This document shows, piece after piece, positions 1 through 5,433 of a stretch of DNA of 7,341 bases. The stretch comes from Candidatus Cloacimonadota bacterium (GTDB lineage: Bacteria > Cloacimonadota > Cloacimonadia > Cloacimonadales > TCS61). The position numbers and the translations under genes were made by a program. Where the stretch lies: positions 1 through 7,341 of the forward strand of contig QMNP01000070.1 of assembly GCA_003647825.1 (NCBI GenBank). Direction: 5' to 3'. Positions within the stretch are counted from its first letter, which is position 1; every line of letters begins with the position of its first letter. The notes under the pieces are model-generated. The model was not told where the DNA came from. It saw only the letters and a list, made by a program, of their open reading frames with translations, and did no database searches.

Positions 1-894
1 ATCTCTACTTGGAGTAACGAAGCTTCATTATATTTATCGGTCTGGTTTGAAGGCTTGGAGTTTGGAACAGAGGAGACTTTCGATGTTGTAACCTGGAATA
101 TTGAACACTTTCCAAAAGCTAACCAGACAACAGTTGATTACATAACTCAGCTGATGCTGGTGATTGATGCTGAAGTTTACGCATTGCAGGAAATAGAGAG
201 CAATGCTTATTTTGAAACATTGCTGGAGCAGATCAATTTATTGGATACAGAAGATTCCTGGGCTGGATATCGAGCAAACAGTGCTTCCTATGAAATAAAT
301 CTAGCCTACATTTACAATGAAAGCAGCATTCAAATGATTGATATCTATGAATTTGGTAATTCCAGTCGTCCTTTCCCGCGTAGGCCGCTTCTAATGCAGC
401 TTACTTTTCAGGATGAAGAATTTTTTGTTATCGACAATCATCTCAAAGCTTCAGGTGACGGAACTATGAATTTAAATGATCCCTGGGATGAGGAAACAAG
501 ACGCTTTGAAGCATGTAATTTACTGGACGAATACATTGCAGAAAATTTGCCAGATGCGAACGTAATTGTCTTGGGAGATTTCAACGATGAACTTATTGAT
601 GTTCAAGTGAATAATGTTTTCTGGACATTAATAAACAAGCCATTAGAATACACTTTCACAGATATGGATATTGCCCAGGGACCTTCGACTAATTGGTCAT
701 ATCCCGGCTGGCCCAGCCATTTAGATCACATTCTTATTACGAATGAATTATTTGATGAATTTGCTCTGGCAGATTCAAATATAAACACAATACTTATCGA
801 TAGTTTTATGGAAGGACTTTGGAATGAATATGACAATTATATTTCCGACCACCGCCCGGTTGGTTTAAAACTTGCATTTTCAGATAAGAAATAA
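1..894 (+). CDS. Endonuclease/exonuclease/phosphatase family protein, 5' end outside window
   Basis: This is the C-terminal 297 residues of an EEP-fold (DNase I-like) metal-dependent phosphodiesterase. The reading frame is open to base 1, so the TTG at 55 is not a real start. The family landmarks appear in order: the opening strand VVTWNIEHF (about 82-108), the metal-ligand Glu in ALQEIES (codon 190-192), the NHLKA segment with its His (about 436-450), GDFND (574-588), the LDHI strand (721-732) and the catalytic SDHRPV (844-861). The core is therefore complete and probably active on nucleic acid or another phosphodiester; the substrate cannot be read from the sequence. About 25 in-frame residues precede the EEP core and read like the end of an earlier domain or linker. 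The protein ends soon after SDHRPV with no sorting domain. The secreted protease gene starts 17 bases downstream, which suggests one transcript. Whether this protein is exported is unknown because its N-terminus is missing. Confidence 0.88.
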   Translation: MSTWSNEASLYLSVWFEGLEFGTEETFDVVTWNIEHFPKANQTTVDYITQLMLVIDAEVYALQEIESNAYFETLLEQINLLDTEDSWAGYRANSASYEINLAYIYNESSIQMIDIYEFGNSSRPFPRRPLLMQLTFQDEEFFVIDNHLKASGDGTMNLNDPWDEETRRFEACNLLDEYIAENLPDANVIVLGDFNDELIDVQVNNVFWTLINKPLEYTFTDMDIAQGPSTNWSYPGWPSHLDHILITNELFDEFALADSNINTILIDSFMEGLWNEYDNYISDHRPVGLKLAFSDKK

Positions 895-902
895 ATTTAA
901 TT

Positions 903-907
903 GGAGG
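903..907 (+). promoter_or_regulatory. Ribosome binding site of the S8 protease gene
   Basis: GGAGG lies 4 bases before the ATG at 912. The same GGAGG or GAGG with a short A-rich spacer recurs before the sigma factor and the small membrane protein genes, which helps choose their starts. Confidence 0.75.
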
Positions 908-911
908 AAAA

Positions 912-2663
912 ATGTATAAATTTGTTTCAATTTTTGTTTTAACACTTTTTTGTTTAAGTGTTTTTGCTGACGAAACAGCCTATGTTCCCGGGGAGATAAT
1001 GATCCAGATCTCCGACAATAGCGATATGATCATTGAAAACCTTGAAGCAGATATGAATACAATAAAATTAACGAAGATAAGGCTTCTTTCTAAGAGGATG
1101 AATATCTGGTTATTTAGCTTCGAATCTGGGAAAGTAGATGATTCTGTAATCAAGCAAGATATCAAAAATCATCCGATGGTTTTGGAAGCACAATTCAATC
1201 ATTACATTTCCAAAAGAGAGATAATTCCAGACGATACATCATTCAACCTGCAATGGAATATGTATAATACAGGTCAATCTGGTGGAACTGCAGATGCTGA
1301 TATTGATGCGACTGATGCCTGGGAAATCAATCCTGGTGGAGTTACCGTTTTGGGAGATACTCTGGTTATTGCCGTTGTTGATGGAGGATGCGATCTTAAT
1401 CATGATGATTTGAATTTCTATAAAAATGAAAATGAGATTCCAAATAATGGCGTAGATGATGATGATAATGGTTATGTGGATGATTATGATGGTTGGAACG
1501 CTTATTCTCACACGGGATTTGTTCCTACAGACAGTCATGGTACCCACGTAGCTGGTATTGCCGGAGCTATAGGGAATAATAATCTTGGTGTTACTGGTGT
1601 GAATTGGAATGCTAAGATCATGCCGATCGCTGGTGATTCTAATGTGGAATCAATAGTTGTAGAAGCTTATGGTTATGCCTTGGAAATGCGTCAGCTCTGG
1701 AATGAAACTGATGGAGAATTTGGAGCTTTTGTGATTTCCACCAATGCTTCTTTTGGAGTGGATTTTGGAAATCCTGCCAATTATCCCTTGTGGAGTGCTA
1801 TGTATGATTCTTTAGGTATTGCCGGTGTTCTAAGCACAGCTGCAACAATGAATTCAAACCAGAATGTAGATGAAGTAGGAGATATGCCTACAGCGTGCGA
1901 CAGTGATTATCTTATTACGGTTACAAATACTACAAATAATGATACAAAGAATGGAAGTGCAGCATTTGGTTTGGAGACGATAGATCTTGGCGCACCGGGT
2001 ACACATGTATATTCTACAAATTATAATAATGGCTACACATACAAAACCGGCACATCAATGGCTGCACCTCATTTGGCAGGTGCTGTAGCAATGATGTTTT
2101 CAGTAGCGTCAGAAGAATTTTTGTTGGAATATGAAGCTAATCCAGCTGGAAAATGTTTAGAAATAAAACAATATCTTCTCGATGGAGTGGATCAAATCCC
2201 AGATTTAATAAGTGCTACTGCATCCGGTGGAAGGCTGAATATATATAATTCAATCAATCTGATGCTTGCTGCAGGTGTTTCAGGTGATTATTTACCAGTA
2301 TCCCCGATCAAATTATCCAATTATCCCAATCCCTTCAATCCAGCAACGACCATCAGCTTTTCTGTAACACAAACGTCCTCGTTTGTGACACTGGAAATCT
2401 ACAACCTCAAAGGTCAAAAAGTGAAGAACCTTTCTGTCTCTTTGAGTTCTGCACAGCAGAGTATCGAAGGGTTTGGTAAAATTAATTCAATTACTCCCCG
2501 TCCTTCGACAGAGCTCAGGATGACACAAGCGGGAAGCAACACTTACTCAGTAGTCTGGAATGGCACCGACGATTCCGGTAAACATGTCTCATCCGGAATT
2601 TACCTCTATAAATTGAAATCAGGAAATTTCGAAAAAACCAGGAAAATGCTGTTGATGAAATAG
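912..2663 (+). CDS. Secreted subtilisin-like serine protease (S8) with C-terminal sorting domain
   Basis: This 583-residue secreted peptidase is complete. Residues 1-19 form a signal peptide: MYKF, a hydrophobic core, then a likely cut after SVFA. Residues 20 to about 110 look like an inhibitory propeptide (YVPGEIMIQIS...). The catalytic domain spans about 115-450. The triad is Asp157 in VVDGG, His209 in SHGTHVAG and Ser382 in GTSMAAPH. The oxyanion Asn is probably 314 or 316 in ATMNSN, where classical subtilisins have AAGN. A segment at about 176-195 (NGVDDDDNGYVDDYDGW) is rich in Asp and may bind calcium. From residue 471 (YPNPFNPATTISF) to the end is a FlgD-like/type IX-type sorting domain, suggesting export to the surface or medium. 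That domain is longer than usual because residues 509-538 are encoded by a palindromic repeat at 2436-2525. The start at 912 is supported by GGAGG 4 bases upstream and by the signal peptide. The physiological substrate is unknown. Confidence 0.95.
   Translation: MYKFVSIFVLTLFCLSVFADETAYVPGEIMIQISDNSDMIIENLEADMNTIKLTKIRLLSKRMNIWLFSFESGKVDDSVIKQDIKNHPMVLEAQFNHYISKREIIPDDTSFNLQWNMYNTGQSGGTADADIDATDAWEINPGGVTVLGDTLVIAVVDGGCDLNHDDLNFYKNENEIPNNGVDDDDNGYVDDYDGWNAYSHTGFVPTDSHGTHVAGIAGAIGNNNLGVTGVNWNAKIMPIAGDSNVESIVVEAYGYALEMRQLWNETDGEFGAFVISTNASFGVDFGNPANYPLWSAMYDSLGIAGVLSTAATMNSNQNVDEVGDMPTACDSDYLITVTNTTNNDTKNGSAAFGLETIDLGAPGTHVYSTNYNNGYTYKTGTSMAAPHLAGAVAMMFSVASEEFLLEYEANPAGKCLEIKQYLLDGVDQIPDLISATASGGRLNIYNSINLMLAAGVSGDYLPVSPIKLSNYPNPFNPATTISFSVTQTSSFVTLEIYNLKGQKVKNLSVSLSSAQQSIEGFGKINSITPRPSTELRMTQAGSNTYSVVWNGTDDSGKHVSSGIYLYKLKSGNFEKTRKMLLMK
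2436..2525 (+). repeat. Palindromic repeat inside the protease coding sequence
   Basis: The left arm (2436-2476) begins GTCTCTTTGAGTTCTG and ends TCGAAGGGTTTGG. The right arm (2496-2525), read on the opposite strand, is GTCATCCTGAGCTCTG then TCGAAGGACGGGG. The arms match once a 12-base segment (2452-2463) of the left arm is looped out. The left arm also resembles the arm of the intergenic repeat at 6551-6597. The element is 90 bases from GTC to ACA, keeps the frame, contains no stop and encodes residues 509-538 of the protease. It falls between KGQKVKNL and the YSVVWNGTDDSG strand, where this domain normally has about 10 linker residues. Membership in a genome-wide repeat family is inferred from the two copies seen here. 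Confidence 0.7.
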
Positions 2664-2862
2664 TGACAAATGTCCGAGTGTTCTCAGAGGAAATTCGTAC
2701 ATTCCAAAGTTGCGTTACAATTCGGATTGGTAGTTTATAAACTACTTGTAATTATTTTCCAAATTATTTTGTTTGAATTTCAATAATATGTTCAACAATC
2801 AAAAGGCAACAAGTATGAAATTAACTGGATGTTGAAACTTAAAAAATCAAGGAGGAGAGTTT
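2664..2862. other. Intergenic region with a 16-bp perfect palindrome, before the permease gene
   Basis: These 199 bases carry no convincing ORF. They contain the perfect palindrome GTAGTTTATAAACTAC (2730-2745) and, closer to the permease, a 7-base inverted repeat TTCAACA/TGTTGAA (2791-2797 and 2830-2836) with a 32-base loop. Neither is followed by a clear T-run, so neither is a convincing intrinsic terminator for the protease gene. No recognised purine or preQ1 riboswitch pattern was found, and no convincing -35/-10 pair could be assigned. Confidence 0.5.
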
Positions 2863-4110
2863 ATGAAGGATCTTAGCAGCAAAAACATTATCATGGGTTT
2901 ACAGCACACATTTGTGATGTTTGGTGCCACAGTGCTGGTACCTCTTATTACCGGATTAGATGTCGGTGTTACTCTTTTTGCAGCAGGTATAGGAACGTTA
3001 CTATTTCACTTTCTCACCAAGTTTCAAGTACCTGTATTTCTCGGTTCATCTTTTGCCTTTATCCCGGGGATCATTGCTGTTTCCACAGCCGAGGGTGGAT
3101 CATTACCAGAGGCTCTTGGCGGCATTGTTATCGCAGGTTTATTGTACATTGTAGTTGCTTTCATTTTCAAATTCGTGAATGCTGAAGTTCTTCACAAAAT
3201 ACTTCCTCCTTTTGTCACCGGACCCATTATAGTGCTTATTGGTCTTATCCTGGCTCCGGTTGCTATTAAAAATGCGAACGGAACTTTTGCTCCTGATATT
3301 GTAGAAAAAATTGGTATTAACGGCTGCTGGGGAATTGCTCTATTCACTTTTACCGTTGCTGTTTTCGTAAAGATCTATTTTTTGAAAAAAGGTTTGAAAT
3401 TTCTTTCCATGCTGCCAGTACTTATTTCCCTGATCTCCGGATATATGCTGGCCATCATTGTGGGAATTGTTGATTTCACTTCAATCACAGAAGCTAATTG
3501 GTTTGGTATTCCTAACTTTTCACTACCGGTTTTCACAACTCGTTCAATATCCATTATTGTACCTATAGCTGTTGTTACAATTGTTGAACATTTTGGTGAT
3601 ATTCTGGCTATCGGAAATGTGGTTGGCAAAGATTTCATCGAAAAACCCGGTATTCACAGAACTCTGCTGGGTGATGGAATAGCTACATCACTTTCTGCTC
3701 TTATCGGTGGTCCGGCCAATACAACTTATAGCGAAAATACCGGAGCTGTCGCATTAACCGGTGTTTATAATCCTCTCATTATGAGGATAGCTGCTGTATT
3801 TGCCATTGTGCTCTCTGTTGTTCCCAAATTTACTTCAATTATTTCTACAATTCCCGGTCCTGTAATTGGTGGAATTTCCATTTTGCTGTTTGGAATGATC
3901 TCATCGATCGGTATTAAAAATATGGTAGATCATAAAGTTGATTTCACCAATCCCAAAATTTTAATGATCAGTGCTGCCATGCTGGTGTTAGGTTTAGGTG
4001 GGGCTCAATTTAATTTTGGGAAAATTGAATTAAGCGGACTTGGTCTGTCTGCTATTGTTGGTATTCTTATGAATCTGATCTTAAATTTTAATGAAATAAA
4101 GAAAAAATAA
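2863..4110 (+). CDS. NCS2 family nucleobase permease, uracil/xanthine type (UraA-like)
   Basis: This 415-residue inner-membrane protein is close in length to E. coli UraA (429 residues) and is built almost entirely of hydrophobic helices, consistent with the 14-segment NCS2/NAT fold. The N-terminal MGLQHTFVMFGATVLVPLITG is typical of the family. The two substrate-binding glutamates of UraA (241 and 290) correspond here to Glu242 in VEHFGD and Glu291 in NTTYSENTGAVALTG. The latter also gives the NAT signature [QEP]NxGxxxxT[RKG] with a final Gly. The UraA His245 position is Asp246 here. Family knowledge makes it a proton-coupled importer of uracil or a related base such as xanthine; the exact substrate is not settled. 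The start is supported by GGAGG at 2851-2855, 7 bases upstream. It is a single gene ended by the hairpin at 4124-4157, and the next gene is convergent. Confidence 0.93.
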   Translation: MKDLSSKNIIMGLQHTFVMFGATVLVPLITGLDVGVTLFAAGIGTLLFHFLTKFQVPVFLGSSFAFIPGIIAVSTAEGGSLPEALGGIVIAGLLYIVVAFIFKFVNAEVLHKILPPFVTGPIIVLIGLILAPVAIKNANGTFAPDIVEKIGINGCWGIALFTFTVAVFVKIYFLKKGLKFLSMLPVLISLISGYMLAIIVGIVDFTSITEANWFGIPNFSLPVFTTRSISIIVPIAVVTIVEHFGDILAIGNVVGKDFIEKPGIHRTLLGDGIATSLSALIGGPANTTYSENTGAVALTGVYNPLIMRIAAVFAIVLSVVPKFTSIISTIPGPVIGGISILLFGMISSIGIKNMVDHKVDFTNPKILMISAAMLVLGLGGAQFNFGKIELSGLGLSAIVGILMNLILNFNEIKKK

Positions 4111-4123
4111 CTTTAAAGGAACA

Positions 4124-4157
4124 AAAAGCCTTTCGGAATTCTTCCTGAAAGGCTTTT
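4124..4157. terminator. Strong hairpin terminator, probably bidirectional
   Basis: AAAAGCCTTTC (4124-4134) pairs perfectly with GAAAGGCTTTT (4147-4157). The stem continues inward as GGAA (4135-4138) with TTCC (4142-4145) around a TTC loop, with one bulged T. A T-run on the plus strand and a run of five T on the minus strand flank it. It lies 13 bases after the permease stop and 27 bases past the end of the convergent membrane protein gene, so it can end both transcripts. Confidence 0.9.
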
Positions 4158-4184
4158 GCTTATTTCACTTCATCAAGTTAGGAT

Positions 4185-4481
4185 TTATTCTGATTTGTTT
4201 TCTGTTTTTTCATCTTCATCATGTAAATGTCTGCGAATAAATTCCGGTTGGGTATGATGAAATTTCTTATGGTGTTCTTTATGCACATTATAATGAGAAC
4301 TGAACAAGATCTTGAACAGCACCAGAAGCATAACTCCCTGCCAGTAAGAAATTGCATTTGATCCAAAGATTGGTGTTATAGTTGCATTCCAAAGCAGCTG
4401 AATTACCCAACCCAGCAGGAATGCTATTCCGATTCCTAACAACACAAATAGTGGTATAAATTTCTTGTGTTTGTCTTTCAT
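4185..4481 (-). CDS. Small two-helix membrane protein with histidine-rich tail, sigma-factor operon
   Basis: A 98-residue protein with a basic N-terminus (MKDKHKK), a first membrane helix at about 8-30, a short loop, a second helix at about 44-60 and a hydrophilic tail. The motif LWN...P.IFG...I.YWQ (residues 30-48) followed by a hydrophobic KILF helix is, from memory, shared by small uncharacterised membrane proteins often encoded beside ECF sigma factors in FCB bacteria. The tail at 63-87 has eight His (63, 67, 70, 71, 75, 76, 85, 87) and then an acidic stretch (DEDEKTE); positive charge at the N-terminus predicts the tail is cytoplasmic. There is no Cys, so no zinc-dependent anti-sigma motif. 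I chose ATG 4481 over the upstream TTG 4493 because the TTGGAGGAAAAT before it is an obvious ribosome binding site rather than coding sequence. It lies 93 bases after the 71-residue gene and probably belongs to the same operon. Function unknown; metal binding and sigma-factor control are only possibilities. Confidence 0.8.
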   Translation of the reverse strand: MKDKHKKFIPLFVLLGIGIAFLLGWVIQLLWNATITPIFGSNAISYWQGVMLLVLFKILFSSHYNVHKEHHKKFHHTQPEFIRRHLHDEDEKTENKSE

Positions 4482-4485
4482 ATTT

Positions 4486-4491
4486 TCCTCC
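4486..4491 (-). promoter_or_regulatory. Ribosome binding site deciding the membrane protein start
   Basis: GGAGGA on the minus strand, 4 bases before ATG 4481. It overlaps the alternative TTG-started extension, which is why that longer start is rejected. Confidence 0.75.
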
Positions 4492-4541
4492 AATAATTTA
4501 ATATCTTCTCATTCTCATGTTTACCTTGGGAATATTACATA

Positions 4542-4566
4542 CGTTACCAGGACAAACTTTGTAACG
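4542..4566. repeat. Inverted repeat in the gap between the two small sigma-operon genes
   Basis: CGTTAC (4542-4547) and GTAACG (4561-4566) are perfect reverse complements around a 13-base spacer. The site lies in the otherwise featureless gap upstream of the membrane protein gene, about 60 bases before its start. It could be a protein-binding site or a weak RNA hairpin; six-base arms can also arise by chance. Confidence 0.35.
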
Positions 4567-4574
4567 AGTATTTT

Positions 4575-4790
4575 TTATATTTTAATTTCCGGTACAATTC
4601 TAAACTTTTGTCCGGTTAAGAGATCCCTTATGATTAACAATGATCCTGCAAAAGGCAGCCAGCTCAAATTTTCTAAAATATCAGTTTCTTCTTCTTTATT
4701 TAATTCTTGAGCTGCATAAAGTATAACATCAATCTCCAATTTTTCCGGTGCTGAGATCAATCCTTTTCTAAGTATCTGATCTTTAAGCAT
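4575..4790 (-). CDS. 71-residue protein of unknown function, coupled to the ECF sigma factor
   Basis: I do not recognise the family. The gene is real by context: its ATG (4788-4790) overlaps the last 8 bases of the sigma factor gene, and GAGGTG lies just upstream, an arrangement typical of translational coupling. The protein has a charged helical first half (EKLEIDVILYAAQELNKEEE, about 16-35) and a more hydrophobic segment WLPFAGSLLIIRDLL (44-58) that is interrupted by Arg and Asp, so a membrane helix is doubtful. It ends FRIVPEIKI. There is no Cys, hence no HxxxCxxC zinc anti-sigma motif, and no signal peptide. Position directly after an ECF sigma gene is where a regulator of that sigma factor is often encoded, so an unusual anti-sigma or co-regulator is a reasonable guess but no more than that. 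Confidence 0.7.
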   Translation of the reverse strand: MLKDQILRKGLISAPEKLEIDVILYAAQELNKEEETDILENLSWLPFAGSLLIIRDLLTGQKFRIVPEIKI

Positions 4791-5331
4791 AATTCACCTC
4801 TTTTGCCTTGTCTAATTCATCTTTCAGGATCTTTCTTAAAAAATGAATTGCATAGCGATAACGTGAAGCAATCGTATCTTTGCTTTTACCTTTCAATTTT
4901 CCAATTTCGTTAAAAGTCATTTTAGCAAAAACATGCAGATGTAAAATATCATAAAACAATGGTTTTTCCTGTGCCAGTTGTTTTAATGATTCGTGTAATG
5001 ATTCTTCACTTATAAGATCATCCTGTTCATCGTCATAGTTAGGAATGTCGAAATCATCGCTCAATGAAACAACTTTTGCATTTCTTCCAAGATTTCGAAC
5101 TAAGTTCATAGCTATTTGAAATAAATAAGATTTTGGGTTTTCAATCTTTTTCTTTTTGGCAGCATCGATGAATTTCATAAAAGTTTCCTGGAAAAGATCG
5201 TTCGCTTCTTCTCTGCATCTATTATAAATAAATGTGAATAGAATATCCTTATACCTTTCATAAAATAAATGAAAGGCATCCAGGTTTCCGCTATTATATT
5301 CTTCGATCAATTCTGCATCAGACCACTTCAT
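4783..5331 (-). CDS. ECF-type RNA polymerase sigma factor
   Basis: A 182-residue sigma-70 family protein with only the two domains of the extracytoplasmic-function group. Region 2 covers about residues 6-85: LIEEYNSGNLDAF, then YNRCREEANDLFQETFMKF (the DxxQExF-like core helix) and PKSYLFQIAMNLVRN. An acidic linker follows (DDFDIPNYDDEQDD). Region 4 covers about 120-172, with the helix-turn-helix MTFNEIGKLKGKSKDTIASRYRYAIHFLRK. It directs RNA polymerase to a specific promoter set, probably in response to an envelope or stress signal. I chose ATG 5331 because AGAGG lies 4 bases upstream; the alternative GTG at 5355 would translate through that site and adds eight non-conserved residues. It is first in an operon with the overlapping 71-residue gene and probably the small membrane protein, and is divergent from the glycosyltransferase gene. 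No zinc anti-sigma gene is beside it. Confidence 0.93.
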   Translation of the reverse strand: MKWSDAELIEEYNSGNLDAFHLFYERYKDILFTFIYNRCREEANDLFQETFMKFIDAAKKKKIENPKSYLFQIAMNLVRNLGRNAKVVSLSDDFDIPNYDDEQDDLISEESLHESLKQLAQEKPLFYDILHLHVFAKMTFNEIGKLKGKSKDTIASRYRYAIHFLRKILKDELDKAKEVNYA

Positions 5332-5335
5332 TTTT

Positions 5336-5340
5336 CCTCT
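5336..5340 (-). promoter_or_regulatory. Ribosome binding site deciding the sigma factor start
   Basis: AGAGG on the minus strand, 4 bases before ATG 5331. The spacing matches the site in front of the protease and membrane protein genes, and favours this start over the upstream GTG at 5355. Confidence 0.65.
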
Positions 5341-5349
5341 CACTTGATA

Positions 5350-5375
5350 AGACACAAAAAGGTTTAAATTTGTCT
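5350..5375. repeat. Imperfect inverted repeat upstream of the sigma factor gene
   Basis: AGACA (5350-5354) and TGTCT (5371-5375) face each other, and pairing extends by two A/T pairs (AA/TT) if one C is bulged. It lies 19 bases upstream of the sigma factor start, in the 102-base gap shared with the divergent glycosyltransferase gene. It could be an operator or 5' leader hairpin for the sigma operon, but the arms are short. Confidence 0.25.
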
Positions 5376-5399
5376 AATTTTTTTATGCTTTCCAAATTC

Positions 5400-5428
5400 T
5401 TGACATTCAACTTCCCATAAAACAAATA
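5400..5428 (+). promoter_or_regulatory. Possible promoter of the glycosyltransferase gene
   Basis: A perfect TTGACA (5400-5405) is followed after 17 bases by CAAATA (5423-5428), a weak -10. If used, transcription would begin at or a few bases before the ATG at 5434, giving a leaderless or nearly leaderless message. This fits the absence of any Shine-Dalgarno sequence before this start. Confidence 0.3.
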
Positions 5429-5433
5429 ACATT

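Noticed and set aside
55..57. TTG as start of the nuclease-fold gene
   Set aside because: The frame is open to base 1 and there is no ribosome binding site before the TTG; the gene enters from outside the window.
980..1547. Minus-strand ORFs of 61 and 102 codons opposite the protease gene
   Set aside because: They overlap a well-supported coding region, are Ile-rich antisense translations and have no family features.
2368..2387. 8-base perfect hairpin CACAAACG/CGTTTGTG with a 4-base loop in the sorting domain
   Set aside because: It encodes an ordinary variable strand of the domain, shows no likeness to the other repeat copies and has no T-run; probably chance.
2664..2862. Riboswitch controlling the nucleobase permease
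   Set aside because: The conserved core bases of purine and preQ1 riboswitches could not be found, and the inverted repeat present has only seven pairs.
3375..3638. Minus-strand 87-codon ORF opposite the permease gene
   Set aside because: It is antisense to conserved permease helices, with no independent support.
4178..4366. Minus-strand 62-codon ORF overlapping the small membrane protein
   Set aside because: It is a different frame of the same stretch; the membrane protein frame has the ribosome binding site, two helices and a recognisable motif.
4465..4710. Plus-strand 81-codon ORF opposite the small sigma-operon genes
   Set aside because: It is antisense to the 71-residue and membrane protein genes, with no ribosome binding site or family signal.
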